Shown: positions 33,155 to 42,561, counted from the first letter of the stretch. The stretch: 64,000 nt of DNA from Niveispirillum sp943370215 (GCA_943370215.1 CALRQC020000011.1:62001-126000), one strand, 5' to 3'. The notes: generated by a model not told the origin, from the sequence alone. A program made the numbers and translations.

Positions 33155-34360
33155 TCAGCGTAGATTGTCGGCGATGCTGTGCAGACCATGGGCGCGCAGC
33201 ACCGCTTCCCGCTGACGCAGGCGCCGCCTGTCGATCGACAGGCGGGTCGCCTCCCCGCCCAGGATCGTCCCATCCTCCCCCGACAGGGTCAGCACCAGCC
33301 GTTCCAACAAGGCGGGGTCGCGGGTGGGATCACGGGCATCCAGCGGCTTGTCGGCATTGATCTCCCTCAACAGACGCTCGGCCAGGGCCGCCTGACTCTG
33401 CGGCAAATGTCCTTCCTGGATCAACCGGGCAATCTGCTTCATGGCAGGGCTGGTCAGCGAGTCGGCAGCCCCCTTGCGGCACAGTACGATATCGGCCAGT
33501 CGTAGAAGCGCTTCCCCCAGGTTGGGCTGCGGGGCCAGCAATTCCTGCACGACATCAGCAAAAATCAAAAGGTCGGCAAGCAGAGCATCCACCTGACGGA
33601 CAAGCCCGTTTTCGACATTCTCCCCTGCCAGCAGGGCCAGCGCCTCCACCTTTCCCAACAAGGAACGGAAATCAAACAGCCAGACGCTGATCAGCGAATT
33701 CAGCACATAATCATGTAAATCCAGGGAGGTGCGCTCCAGGATATGGCTGCTGAATCCCCCCAGATCCTTGCCACGAAAATCAGGATAGGAGCCGCGCTCG
33801 GCGGCAAAAGCCCGAGCCTTCTGCTGGGCCTGGGTCACCAAGCCATCCAGCAGGGTCAGGCGCTGTTTGGGTGTTTGCCCGGCCACCGGGGCTTGCACGG
33901 CCGCAACACGATGCAGGGCCGCGTTCACCAGCCCCTGCGCATCCTGCAGCTTGCGTATATGGCTATAGCAATGCAGCAACTCGCTGGCGCCGACATTGCC
34001 GCGCTGCAGATAATCCCGCATCACCTGGCTGATGGTACGGCGACCTTCCGCCGTATAGAGATCCTCCAGCCGCTGACACAGCGCCACCTCCCCTACCGGG
34101 GTGCACACAGTCAGCGGTTTGGCCATGCGAGCGGGGCGTGACTGTTCATAAACCACTGTTTCCGAACCCACACCGTTGATCAACGTGCGCAGGCGGACAA
34201 CCTTCACATCATTCGTCTTGTCAGTGATCAGCAGGTGTTTTGCCTCAGCAATCGCATCGTCTTCCGTATCGCAGAGCATATGCAACTGCCAGCGATCTTC
34301 CATTTTCAGGAAGACTTCGAAAGTCAGACGTTTATTCCAGAAGCCGAGACCAAAAACCAT
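33155..34360 (-). CDS. Hypothetical protein, family not recognised
   Basis: 401 aa, soluble, helical, no signal peptide. It opens MVFGLGFWNKRLTFEVFLKM then EDRWQLHMLCDTEDDAIAEA and later has YPDFRGKDLGGFSSHILERT. The N-terminal 60 residues look like a small sensory or adaptor domain and the rest a helical repeat-like region (RQVDALLADLLIFADVVQEL, NLGEALLRLADIVL). The start is placed at the ATG at 34360; an upstream TTG at 34438 extends the frame through terminator-proximal sequence and is less likely. It is downstream of der but separated from it by a terminator, and converges with sciP. Confidence 0.75.
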   Translation of the reverse strand: MVFGLGFWNKRLTFEVFLKMEDRWQLHMLCDTEDDAIAEAKHLLITDKTNDVKVVRLRTLINGVGSETVVYEQSRPARMAKPLTVCTPVGEVALCQRLEDLYTAEGRRTISQVMRDYLQRGNVGASELLHCYSHIRKLQDAQGLVNAALHRVAAVQAPVAGQTPKQRLTLLDGLVTQAQQKARAFAAERGSYPDFRGKDLGGFSSHILERTSLDLHDYVLNSLISVWLFDFRSLLGKVEALALLAGENVENGLVRQVDALLADLLIFADVVQELLAPQPNLGEALLRLADIVLCRKGAADSLTSPAMKQIARLIQEGHLPQSQAALAERLLREINADKPLDARDPTRDPALLERLVLTLSGEDGTILGGEATRLSIDRRRLRQREAVLRAHGLHSIADNLR

Positions 34361-34433
34361 AAATGCCCCCACTGACAGTCTCAGTCTATTGAATATAGAG
34401 ACGGAGGCAACGCACTGTTGAGCGCGCAGGCAG

Positions 34434-34472
34434 TTCAAAAGAATAGCGGCGCCCCTGGAGAGGAGGCGCCGC
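34434..34472 (-). terminator. Terminator of the yfgM-bamB-der operon
   Basis: On the minus strand GCGGCGCC and GGCGCCGC pair perfectly around an 11-nt loop and are followed by TATTCTTTTG, 32 bp after the der stop. Confidence 0.85.
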
Positions 34473-34503
34473 GTTCGAAAGACTGGTTAAAATCAATCCC
34501 GCA

Positions 34504-35931
34504 TCAATCAAAGGGATTTGAGCTTCCCTTGCGCAGCAGCATCCGGATCGGAATACCCGGCAAATCAAAACTCTCCCGCAGCCCATTCACCAGATAACGG
34601 GAATAGTTTTCCGGCAGGTCAACGGGCTTGCTGACAAACAAGGCAAAGGTCGGCGGACGGCTCTTCACCTGTGTCATATAACGAATCTTCAGGCGGCGAC
34701 CATCCACCAGCGGCGGCGGATGCGATTCCGTCATCCCGGCCAGCCAACGATTCAACTGCGAGGTCGGTATGCGACGATTCCATACGCCATAGGTCGTCAC
34801 CACACAATCCAGCAACTCTCCCAGCCGTTGGCCCTTCAGGGCGGAAATGGTGACCGTGGGGATCCCCTTGACCTGCGGCAGCGACGTCTGCAGCCGGTCA
34901 GTCAGACGACGCAGTGCGGCATTCTTGTCCACCACCGCGTCCCATTTATTGAGCGCGATGACCAGAGCGCGCCCTTCCTCCACCACCAGCCGGGCGATGG
35001 TCAGATCCTGCTTGTCCAGAATGCCATCGGCATCCAGCACCAGCACCACCACATGGGCCATGCGGATGACGCGCAGCGTATCCTGATTGGCCGCCCGTTC
35101 CAGCTTGTCATCCACACGGGCCCGCTTGCGCAGGCCGGCCGTATCGACCAGCCGGACAGCCCGGCCCTTCCAGTTCCATTCCACCGCGATGGCATCGCGG
35201 GTCATGCCGGCCTCTGGTCCGGTCAATACCCGTTCTTCCTGCACCAAGGCATTCAGCAAGGTGGATTTGCCAACATTCGGACGCCCGACAATGGCCATTT
35301 GCAGGGCCTTGGGCTCCGGCTCATCCGGCACATCGTCGGTCTTCTCTGCCGCGATGGCTTCGACCAGGGCTTCCTCGGGCAAGGCCTCCTCGGCCTCTTC
35401 CTCCGGTTCCGCTTCCTCGGCCGGCATATGCGGCAGCAGGGCATCCACCAGATCGGCCATGCCCTCGCCATGCTCGGCCGACAGCGGCACCGGTTCCCCC
35501 AGCCCCAGCTCATAGGCCTCGATCAGGCCGGGCTGGCTGGCGGCACCTTCGCACTTGTTGGCAACCAGAATGGTCGGGGTCTTTACCCGCGCCCGCAGCC
35601 AGGAGGCGAAATGCTTATCCATGGCCGTGACGCCGGCACGGGCGTCAATCAGGAACAGGCAGACATCGGCACGTTCGATGGCACGCTCGGTCTGGACGCG
35701 CATCCGCGCCTCCAGGCTGCCATCGAACACATCTTCCAGACCGGCCGTATCGACCACAGTGAATTCCAGCCCACCGACTCGGCCATCGGCCGCACGCCAG
35801 TCGCGGGTCACGCCCGGCGTGTCATCAACCAGGGCGATCTTCTTGCCGACCAGCCGGTTGAACAGGGTGGACTTGCCGACATTCGGGCGCCCGACAATGG
35901 CGACCGTCAGCCGGTGCGTGGCCTTTATCAC
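34504..35931 (-). CDS. der: Ribosome biogenesis GTPase Der (EngA)
   Basis: 475 aa with two tandem GTPase domains: first G1 GRPNVGKSTLFN (about 14-25), DTAGL and NKCE; second GRPNVGKSTLLN (about 213-224), DTAGLRKRARVDDKLE and NKWD, then the KH-like C-terminal domain ending LRKGSSNPFD. An acidic Glu/Ala linker joins the G domains. Der is needed for 50S subunit maturation. It is the last gene of a yfgM-bamB-der unit, the same order as in E. coli, with a 14-bp gap after bamB and a terminator downstream. Confidence 0.97.
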   Translation of the reverse strand: MIKATHRLTVAIVGRPNVGKSTLFNRLVGKKIALVDDTPGVTRDWRAADGRVGGLEFTVVDTAGLEDVFDGSLEARMRVQTERAIERADVCLFLIDARAGVTAMDKHFASWLRARVKTPTILVANKCEGAASQPGLIEAYELGLGEPVPLSAEHGEGMADLVDALLPHMPAEEAEPEEEAEEALPEEALVEAIAAEKTDDVPDEPEPKALQMAIVGRPNVGKSTLLNALVQEERVLTGPEAGMTRDAIAVEWNWKGRAVRLVDTAGLRKRARVDDKLERAANQDTLRVIRMAHVVVLVLDADGILDKQDLTIARLVVEEGRALVIALNKWDAVVDKNAALRRLTDRLQTSLPQVKGIPTVTISALKGQRLGELLDCVVTTYGVWNRRIPTSQLNRWLAGMTESHPPPLVDGRRLKIRYMTQVKSRPPTFALFVSKPVDLPENYSRYLVNGLRESFDLPGIPIRMLLRKGSSNPFD

Positions 35932-35945
35932 TTAAAACACTCCAA

Positions 35946-37358
35946 TTACTGATAGGCGACCACGTCGCCGTCCTCGGTGAGAATATACAGGGTCTCACCA
36001 GCAACGACAGGGGCCTGGATCGCAGGGCCGGGCAGCTCTGTACGCCGGATCACCTTACCATCCGTCACCGACAGCTCCACCAGTTGGCCGGTGCTGTTGG
36101 TCAGGATCAGGCGGCCACCCGCCACCAGCGGGCCGGTCCACAGGATCGGGTCTTCCCGGTCCTCCGGATCCTCATAACGGTCCAACTCGGCGATCCAGCG
36201 GACGCGGCCATCCTTGCGGGTCAAGGCCACCACCTGGCTGTCATTGGTGGTGACGAACACCCAGTCGCCCACAACGGCCGGCGTGGTGATGCCGCCAATA
36301 TCCTGTTCCCAGACACGCTGGCCGGACCGGATGTCGATGGCGGCCATGCGGCCGGAATGGCTGATGGCATAGGCCACGCCATCGGCGATCACCGGCAGAC
36401 CACGGATATCGGCAAGACCGGTCAGGTTCTCGCCCCGGCGCACCGATGCCAGGCTGTCCTGCCAGGCTTGGCGACCATTCTCCACGCGCAGCGCAAACAC
36501 CTCGCCGGAGGAATAGGGCACAATGGCCGTGTCGCCCTCAATGGCAGCGGCCGAACCGCCCAGCAGGGCCGCAGGCTCCAGGAAGCCCGTATGGTACCAT
36601 TCCAGGGCGCCGGTCTCTGCGTTCAAGGCGATCAACTGGTTATCCACCGCCGACACGAAGACGCGGTTATCAACCACCGTCGGGGCGGAACGGATCGGGC
36701 CGGCGATTCGACGCCGCCAGACCACATCCCCCTTGTCGATATTCAGCGCCACCGCCTCCCCAAAGCCATTGGTCGCAAACAGCCGGCCATTGGCCACCGT
36801 CACGCCACCGCCAAAGGCCTCCCCATCCTGTTTTTCACGCAGGATGTTACGACGCCAGACGCGCGCACCGCTTTTGGCATCGAAGGCGTGAAGGTCATAA
36901 TCCGTGTCCAGCACATAAAGCCGGCCATCGGCAATCACAGGCCCCGCCAGCAAACGTGCACTGGAAGAGGAACCTGCAATGCTGGCCGACCAGACGCGGC
37001 GCAGCGGACCGTTCCCCAGAGCCACATTACCGGGATAATGGGCCGGGTTGCCGCCGGGCTGCGCCCAATCAGCATTCGCCTGGGGCTGCGGCAGGGTGAC
37101 CGCCTGATCCGCCACCTGGGGATCGACCTCCAACTGCTGCTGAAGCTGCAGCACGGAGATGCGGTTACCCCCCAGCTTGGGGCCCTTGTCCTCGCTGAAC
37201 CAATCGCCGATGCCGCAACCGGACAGCAGCAGGCAGGCCAACAGGGGGGCCGCCACCCGGCGCGCCATGGCATAGCGGGAAGACGGGGCGGAAACAGTGG
37301 CGCGCGGGGCGCCGAAACGGGTGCTGCTGACCATGATATCCTGGTTCTCGGGCGTCAT
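35946..37358 (-). CDS. bamB: Outer membrane protein assembly factor BamB
   Basis: 470 aa. A lipoprotein signal (ARRVAAPLLACLLLSGC, Cys48 in this numbering) is followed by a PQQ-type beta-propeller with repeats such as GRLYVLDTDYDLHAFDAKSG, ATNGFGEAVALNIDKGDVVW, VSAVDNQLIALNAETGALEW and GDWVFVTTNDSQVVALTRKD. BamB is part of the BAM complex at the outer membrane. The start at 37358 is coupled to the yfgM-like stop (ATGA at 37355-37358), but the signal peptide itself begins at the ATG at 37268, which may be the real start. Confidence 0.92.
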   Translation of the reverse strand: MTPENQDIMVSSTRFGAPRATVSAPSSRYAMARRVAAPLLACLLLSGCGIGDWFSEDKGPKLGGNRISVLQLQQQLEVDPQVADQAVTLPQPQANADWAQPGGNPAHYPGNVALGNGPLRRVWSASIAGSSSSARLLAGPVIADGRLYVLDTDYDLHAFDAKSGARVWRRNILREKQDGEAFGGGVTVANGRLFATNGFGEAVALNIDKGDVVWRRRIAGPIRSAPTVVDNRVFVSAVDNQLIALNAETGALEWYHTGFLEPAALLGGSAAAIEGDTAIVPYSSGEVFALRVENGRQAWQDSLASVRRGENLTGLADIRGLPVIADGVAYAISHSGRMAAIDIRSGQRVWEQDIGGITTPAVVGDWVFVTTNDSQVVALTRKDGRVRWIAELDRYEDPEDREDPILWTGPLVAGGRLILTNSTGQLVELSVTDGKVIRRTELPGPAIQAPVVAGETLYILTEDGDVVAYQ

Positions 37359-38017
37359 TTCGGCGCCGCGAACAACGCGGCGAGTTCGGTAGCACGGTTG
37401 CGCACGCCCTGCGGGGCCTGGGCATCTTCGGCAAGCTGCTTGAAAAGCTGTTCGGCGCGGGCATTGTCGCCGGCCTTGGCAGCCAGCAGGCCCGCCACCT
37501 CGGTGGCGGAAGCCCGCCAGGGATTCCCGGCAGTCAATAACGGGGCAATACGTTGCCCCAGTTTGGCCGGATCCCCCGCATCCATCTGCAATTGCACCGA
37601 CAGCAAGGTGGCCATGTCGCGCAGAAGCGCATCGCTCTCGCCACTGCCGGCAACCTGATCGTAAAGGGCGATGGCCTCGTCCCGCTGACCGTTGCGGGCG
37701 CGCAAGCCCGCCTCATACAGGCGGGCAATCACAGCCTGGCTCTGCCCCAACTGGGTGGCCGCGGCCGCCAGCGCATCACCGGCAACCTTCACATCAGGCG
37801 CACCCTCTTCCGGCCGGGCCTTGGCCAGCGCCGCGCTCAATATGGCGGTACGCTTCTCCATCTCATGGGCGCGCCACTCTTTCCAGCCTACATAGCCAGC
37901 CGTGGCCACCACGATCAAAACGGCCCCACCCACCACAGTCGCGCCATGGCGCTTCCAGAAGGAGACCAATTGATCGCGACGGAGATCCTCGTCAACTTCG
38001 CGAAAGATGTCGGACAT
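37355..38017 (-). CDS. YfgM-like TPR membrane protein
   Basis: 220 aa. A single transmembrane helix near the N-terminus (ATVVGGAVLIVVATAGYVGW, about 25-45) anchors a periplasmic tetratricopeptide-like domain (AVIARLYEAGLRARNGQRDE, EVAGLLAAKAGDNARAEQLF). It matches the YfgM/TPR_21 family, a partner of the SecYEG-associated chaperones and of the BAM pathway. It is first in the unit with bamB and der, which is the E. coli order. Start at 38017 begins MSDIFREVDEDLRRDQLVSF, as in the family. Confidence 0.88.
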   Translation of the reverse strand: MSDIFREVDEDLRRDQLVSFWKRHGATVVGGAVLIVVATAGYVGWKEWRAHEMEKRTAILSAALAKARPEEGAPDVKVAGDALAAAATQLGQSQAVIARLYEAGLRARNGQRDEAIALYDQVAGSGESDALLRDMATLLSVQLQMDAGDPAKLGQRIAPLLTAGNPWRASATEVAGLLAAKAGDNARAEQLFKQLAEDAQAPQGVRNRATELAALFAAPK

Positions 38018-38378
38018 GCATCACCCTCGGCCGGTCGCCGAACCGAATAAACAAAGGGGGGCGATACCAGACACCCCGCCCCGGGTCAAGGCGGCTGCCC
38101 CGTCCCTTCACCGCCCTTGCACGACCGGGACGGATAATCCCAGCGGCAGAGGCCGCGATAACAATACGATGCTTTCAGGCAATTGCGGGGCAAAAAGCGA
38201 GAAATACGCCTGATATTGTGCGGCAGACGCTATGCCGCCCAGGAGGCTGCGAGCCGAACCAGGACAAAACCACGCCTGTGCCGCATTTCGTCACCGGGGA
38301 CACAGGAATAATCTGCGCCCACTTTGACCAAGGGGACGGCAGCGTAAATACGCACCGAAATGAAGCGGACGCGGTCGA
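38018..38378. other. Intergenic region without a recognised gene
   Basis: 361 bp between the yfgM-like start and the end of the next LuxR-type gene. It should contain the yfgM-bamB-der promoter. Short frames here lack ribosome sites and family features, and I see no tRNA or terminator. Confidence 0.6.
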
Positions 38379-39044
38379 TCAGTTACCCACCGGCTCCGGC
38401 GGGGTCAGGTTCAGCCATTCAGCGGCCACCATGGCCTGGGTGCGATTGCGGACCCCCAAGGCCTTGAAGATGGCGGTGATATGGATCTTGACCGTCCCAA
38501 CCGTCAGATCCAGAGCTTCCGCTATCTCGATATTGGAGCGCCCCTGGCAGATCATGACCAGAATTTCCCGCTGACGTGGGGTCAGTTGCTTGCCCGCATC
38601 TTCCCGGAAAAAACCCGCCGGAACAGGCCCGGCCACAGTCATCAACGGCTCCCCCCCCGGGCGCATCGCCACCACAGGCGGCACGAAGATGCCGCCGGCA
38701 ACAACAACCTTCAGGGCATTGGCCAGTTCTGCATCCACATCAGCGCGCCGGACATAGGCCCGTGCCCCTTCCCCCAGGGCAGCACGCATCCGTTCCGGAT
38801 CATTGCCACCGATGGCGATCAACGGCAGCGCAGGACAAGCGGCGACGAAATCCCTGATGGCCCCACGGGACACCATGGTCATGGAGAGGATAACGACATG
38901 GCCATCGGGCTGCCCCCCGGCCATGGCCCGCACCTCCGCCAGATCCGCCACATCATCCACACAGTCCGCGATACCGGCACGCCGGGAAATCTGCCGAACC
39001 CGCTGGCAAAAACCAGCCTCATGATCGATTAATAGAATACGCAT
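38379..39044 (-). CDS. NarL/LuxR-type regulator with degenerate receiver
   Basis: 221 aa. The C-terminal LuxR helix-turn-helix is clear (LTPRQREILVMICQGRSNIE then IAEALDLTVGTVKIHITAIF). The N-terminal 120 residues have the receiver fold but key residues are lost: the phospho-acceptor region reads HVVILSMTM (Ser for Asp) and the Lys motif reads YVRRADV. It is probably phosphorylation-independent. Two further NarL-type genes follow within 2 kb, and this one is divergent from the next. Target genes are unknown. Confidence 0.88.
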   Translation of the reverse strand: MRILLIDHEAGFCQRVRQISRRAGIADCVDDVADLAEVRAMAGGQPDGHVVILSMTMVSRGAIRDFVAACPALPLIAIGGNDPERMRAALGEGARAYVRRADVDAELANALKVVVAGGIFVPPVVAMRPGGEPLMTVAGPVPAGFFREDAGKQLTPRQREILVMICQGRSNIEIAEALDLTVGTVKIHITAIFKALGVRNRTQAMVAAEWLNLTPPEPVGN

Positions 39045-39507
39045 TCGTTCCGACCCCTTGGGTCATCCCGCAACCTGTCATGAGTGGTCCGGGATGGCAC
39101 GCCCCCAGTATACACAGGGTTTCGCCCTCCTACAATTTTATGCATCAGCAAAACGCAAAATCTTTGGGTGCAGGGCAAAAGCATCGCGCTCAACCGTAAC
39201 GGGCTGTTAACCGATTTCACTGGGCAACAGTGAACGAAGCCAAATCTATGCCCAATGATGGCTAATAGAATATCAATAAGCGTTAACCAAGATTAGACAT
39301 CTCCGAACGGGTTAGGTCATGAAACACCGATTCTCTCATTTGCCCATCTTGCCACGCTAGTTATTAAGACATTCTATAGCCGTTATGCCATAAATTTCGG
39401 GGACGTCCTATGCAACCCATTAACGTGCTGCCCTCCCCCCAGAAATCATACTATAATATGATATGGCTGACAGGGGCACACCTTCACCCTGTTCGGGAAT
39501 GCCGAAT
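39045..39507. other. Divergent promoter region between two LuxR-type genes
   Basis: 463 bp, A+T-richer than its surroundings, no convincing gene. A TATAAT at 39452-39457 suits transcription of the plus-strand regulator from about 39464, with only a weak -35. Several GTTAAC/TTAACC words occur (39207, 39283) but no full TTAA-N7-TTAA CtrA site. Confidence 0.55.
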
Positions 39508-40149
39508 ATGACGTCGCGCGTGGCCATTCTGGTTTCCAGCGAAACTGCCCATTCGGCACTGAAGGAGGGTCTACAAGATTGCATGGCGGAGGTAGCAATT
39601 TATCCGACCGTGGGCGCTTTGCTCCAAGCTGGAAACCCGCCTGATATCCTGTTGATTGACCTGCCCCATTTCAGCCATCTGCGCGAACGGGAACCGGTGG
39701 CTTGCCTGCGCATGTCGAGGCGGGGGAGGATTCTGCTGGTGCTTTCGCTGGCAGACACGCTGGACGCCACCCCCCTGTTGCCGTTTGCCGATGCCTGGAT
39801 TTTTACCGACATGATCAGTGGACGTGCACTGCCATTGCTGGCACTGGGACGCGAAGCACATAGTGCGCTGCCCCCACAATTGCTCAGCCAACCGGGAATC
39901 GACCAGATGCGGCTTGCCTTGCTGGACCGCCTCTCACCGGCCGAACATCGGTGTCTGCTGGCTTTGGGGGAAGGTTTGAACAACAGAAATATCGGCAAAG
40001 CCCTGGGGCTGCCGGAAGCGACAATCAAATCGCTGGTACGGTCAATGCTGAGTCGACTACATTTTCGCAACCGAACGGAAGCGGGCGTATTTGCCGCCCG
40101 CAATCAGGAAACGATCCTGAAAGCACCGGTTGGCAGCCATTATCACTGA
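39508..40149 (+). CDS. LuxR-type regulator with degenerate receiver
   Basis: 213 aa from the ATG at 39508; ATGs at 39463 and 39499 are in frame, but the -10 box at 39452 places the transcript start near or after the first. The C-terminal helix-turn-helix (LSPAEHRCLLALGEGLNNRN then IGKALGLPEATIKSLVRSML) is of LuxR type. The receiver-like N-terminus keeps the Asp (PPDILLIDLPHF) but lacks the acidic pair (ILVSSETAHS) and the Lys (AWIFTDMIS), so normal phosphorylation is doubtful. It converges with a third regulator across a GC-rich hairpin. Confidence 0.85.
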   Translation: MTSRVAILVSSETAHSALKEGLQDCMAEVAIYPTVGALLQAGNPPDILLIDLPHFSHLREREPVACLRMSRRGRILLVLSLADTLDATPLLPFADAWIFTDMISGRALPLLALGREAHSALPPQLLSQPGIDQMRLALLDRLSPAEHRCLLALGEGLNNRNIGKALGLPEATIKSLVRSMLSRLHFRNRTEAGVFAARNQETILKAPVGSHYH

Positions 40150-40152
40150 AAG

Positions 40153-40177
40153 GGCCCCCCGGCCGTTCCGGGGGGCC
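40153..40177. terminator. GC-rich hairpin between convergent LuxR-type genes
   Basis: GGCCCCCCGG and CCGGGGGGCC form a 10-bp perfect stem around CCGTT just after the stop of the plus-strand gene and 8 bp before the stop of the minus-strand gene. No T-run follows, so efficiency is uncertain. Confidence 0.6.
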
Positions 40178-40184
40178 AGCCGGA

Positions 40185-40883
40185 TCAACCGACAGCCGCC
40201 AGCGACGGAAGTTCGCCACCCACGCTGTTGAAATCCCCACCGATACCGTTATTCAGGGCCCAGATGGCCGCCTGGGTCCGGTTGGAAGCGTTGATCTTTC
40301 GCAACAGACTCTTGAGATGCACCTTCACCGTCGCTTCGGTAATGGAAAGCTGATTGGCAATCATCTTGTTACTGTCGCCGCTCAACAGGCAGCGCAGAAT
40401 CTGCACTTCACGCTGGGACAGCCCCTTGCGGGAGGTCGGCATTTCCGGCGCGGGCGCGGTCGACACGCGCCCACTGATCAGCAGAGCGGCCAGATGGGTG
40501 GGAAACACCTTCTCCCCCAGCATCACCAGCCGCAGCGACTGGGTCAGCGCATCGGAGGAAAGATCCTTCATCAGATAGCCATCGGCCCCGGCTTCCAGTG
40601 CGCTGGAAAGGCGACGGGTGCACAGCTCCGATGTCAGCACCACCATGCGGGCCTCGGGCAAGACATGGCGAAGACGGCGCAAGGCTTCAGCCTCATCATC
40701 GCCGCCCGTTGCCAGATCAAGCAGCACCAACTCCGGCTTCGGTGCCTGTTCCGCCACCAGGATTCCTTCACGTACATTGCCAGCCTCTGCCACGATCTGG
40801 AACGGCGAATCCTCCAGCAGGCGCTTCAGCCCCTCACGGAACAGTTTGTTCGAATCAATGAGAAAAGTGCTGACATTGTCCAT
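40185..40883 (-). CDS. NarL/FixJ family response regulator
   Basis: 232 aa. A near-canonical receiver: VSTFLIDSNKLFREGLKRLL, phospho-acceptor Asp in ELVLLDLATG, Thr in MVVLTSE, Lys in GYLMKDL. The LuxR output domain is LSQREVQILRCLLSGDSNKM then IANQLSITEATVKVHLKSLL. The ATG at 40883 has AGGAG 6 bp upstream; the longer frame to 40946 does not. No histidine kinase lies in the window. It is the only one of the three clustered regulators with an intact receiver. Confidence 0.9.
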   Translation of the reverse strand: MDNVSTFLIDSNKLFREGLKRLLEDSPFQIVAEAGNVREGILVAEQAPKPELVLLDLATGGDDEAEALRRLRHVLPEARMVVLTSELCTRRLSSALEAGADGYLMKDLSSDALTQSLRLVMLGEKVFPTHLAALLISGRVSTAPAPEMPTSRKGLSQREVQILRCLLSGDSNKMIANQLSITEATVKVHLKSLLRKINASNRTQAAIWALNNGIGGDFNSVGGELPSLAAVG

Positions 40884-41551
40884 TGCCATCTCCTGCGCTT
40901 CTTGGTCCCGACCAGCGGCGGGGGGTCCAGCCATGGCCTCCTCCATCCGGGAGCACCTTCCGGTCTGCGGCGGTGAGCCGATGCGCCGGAAGGCCCAAAT
41001 GAGCGACCCTCTTTCGGATTGAACCTTACCTCGGAAAGCGCGGAACTGAATATCTCTCGAAGGCAGTAATATGTGTCAGCTTTAGGCATATGTCCAAAAA
41101 TCGGACCTAAATTTGTCTCATCAACATTAGGAAAATCCAGAATGAAGTATGTAATGAGTACATTATATCCTTTCAAACAATGACACAAATTTCCGATCGA
41201 ATTTAAGATCGAGAGAATTTTGACATATAACTCACTTAGACTTAACGAAATCTACTATTTTTCTTAACCATATTCGGATAATGGGAAAAACCATGACATG
41301 ACGCACATCGTTCTACATGGCTGGATGGGGCTCGGCACGTCAGGGGCTCAAAGGTGGCCAAATGCCGCCTATGACCTGCCATATTTCCGCCCCATCCGGG
41401 GGGCCTATGCCCCTATACATCCGGGGTATATGCCCGCCCCCCGCTGTGACCTTTTCGCGGCACGATTTCGGGGGAAACTGCCTTGACCGGATATTCCCGC
41501 TACCCCGGAAGCACACAGACGGAGGGGGCGAAGCCACACGTCGCCCGCCCC
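40884..41551. other. Intergenic region upstream of the NarL regulator
   Basis: 668 bp. The part from about 41030 to 41290 is strikingly A+T-rich against a GC-rich genome and probably holds the promoter region of the minus-strand regulator. From 41300 to 41551 composition returns to GC-rich. Open frames here are not supported by ribosome sites or family features. I see no RNA gene. Confidence 0.55.
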
Positions 41552-42367
41552 TCACCTTTCCGTTGCAGCGATATGGCGCTCTGACAGGCGCTGAAGCAGC
41601 CACCCCACGGCCGCAACATCGGGAAGATGCAGAGTGGCCAATGTCGGACGGTCAGCATCCCCGACGCGGATGCCCAGGCCAGTTGCCGCCACGGCACGGA
41701 AACCATCCTCATCCGTCACATCATCCCCCAAAAACAAAGGTGGATGACCTGCCAGGGTATCGCCCAACAGCCAGTCAATGGCTGACCCCTTATGCCAATC
41801 CAGCACCGGCCGCAGTTCGTGCATTTCCTTGCCACCCATGTGGCGCAAGGTCGGCTCCCCCAACAGCACCTGCTGCACGATGGCCGCCACCTGCGGCTTC
41901 TCCGCTGCGGCCACCAGGCGCGTATGCACGGTGATGGCATAACGCTTGGATTGCACGAAAGCATTCGCGATGGATGCCAATGCGGCTTCCAGTTCGGCAG
42001 CGGCCCGCTGGATAGCCAGCCGGAAGGGTTCGCCCGGCTGATAAATCCGGTCGTGGGTGGCAATGTCCAAGCCGTGGCTGCCGACATAGGTGATATTGTC
42101 GATCGCGACCAGCCGGCGCACATCGTCAACATCGCGCCCGCTGACAATGGCCAGTGGATAAAGACCCGCCAGACGGCGCAGTAGGTTACGTATGTCAGGC
42201 GAAAGGACTGCTTGATCCGGGCGGTCCACGATCGGCGTCAGCGTGCCGTCATAATCCAGCAGAAGCGCCACTGGCCGCTTGGCTGCCCGCTCCAGCTCTG
42301 CGATATGCGCGACGATCACATTAACAGAATGCATAGCTTCTGGTGTGACGGAAGATATGTGCATCAT
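41552..42367 (-). CDS. otsB: Trehalose-6-phosphate phosphatase
   Basis: 271 aa. HAD-type phosphatase with motif I LLLDYDGTLTPIVDRPD (two catalytic Asp), SGRD in motif II region, and motif IV FLGDDVTDEDGF. It removes phosphate from trehalose 6-phosphate in the OtsAB pathway, giving trehalose for osmoprotection. No otsA (synthase) gene is adjacent in the window, which is unusual for this pair. GAGGG precedes two adjacent ATGs at 42367 and 42364. Confidence 0.93.
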   Translation of the reverse strand: MMHISSVTPEAMHSVNVIVAHIAELERAAKRPVALLLDYDGTLTPIVDRPDQAVLSPDIRNLLRRLAGLYPLAIVSGRDVDDVRRLVAIDNITYVGSHGLDIATHDRIYQPGEPFRLAIQRAAAELEAALASIANAFVQSKRYAITVHTRLVAAAEKPQVAAIVQQVLLGEPTLRHMGGKEMHELRPVLDWHKGSAIDWLLGDTLAGHPPLFLGDDVTDEDGFRAVAATGLGIRVGDADRPTLATLHLPDVAAVGWLLQRLSERHIAATER

Positions 42368-42493
42368 CCCTCATCCCGACTTGACGGAAAATTCCTACGG
42401 TTCAAGAGGGACTTAACGCCCCAACCGTCCGTTTGTTCCGCCACCCTGCCGCAGACCGGCGAAGGATGATACCAGGATGTTGATCATATAAAT

Positions 42494-42519
42494 GGCGACG
42501 GCCCCATGAAGGGGCCGCC
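42494..42519. repeat. Hairpin upstream of the first sRNA
   Basis: GGCCCC/GGGGCC with flanking G-C pairs forms a compact stem around ATGAA. On the minus strand it is followed by ATTTATA, so it may be a weak terminator for leftward transcription. Confidence 0.4.
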
Positions 42520-42525
42520 AAAACA

Positions 42526-42556
42526 CTTGCCATTCCCAGCACCCGGGGGCATATTG
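42526..42556 (+). promoter_or_regulatory. Likely promoter of sRNA 1
   Basis: CTTGCC at 42526-42531 and CATATT at 42550-42555 with an 18-bp spacer fit the alphaproteobacterial sigma-70 form (CTTGNC / TATA-like). A start near 42562 would give a transcript of about 80 nt. Confidence 0.5.
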
Positions 42557-42561
42557 TGCAT

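Noticed and set aside
41298..41934. Open frames on the plus strand over and before otsB
   Set aside because: They lack ribosome sites and recognisable domains and partly overlap otsB in antisense; codon pattern follows otsB.
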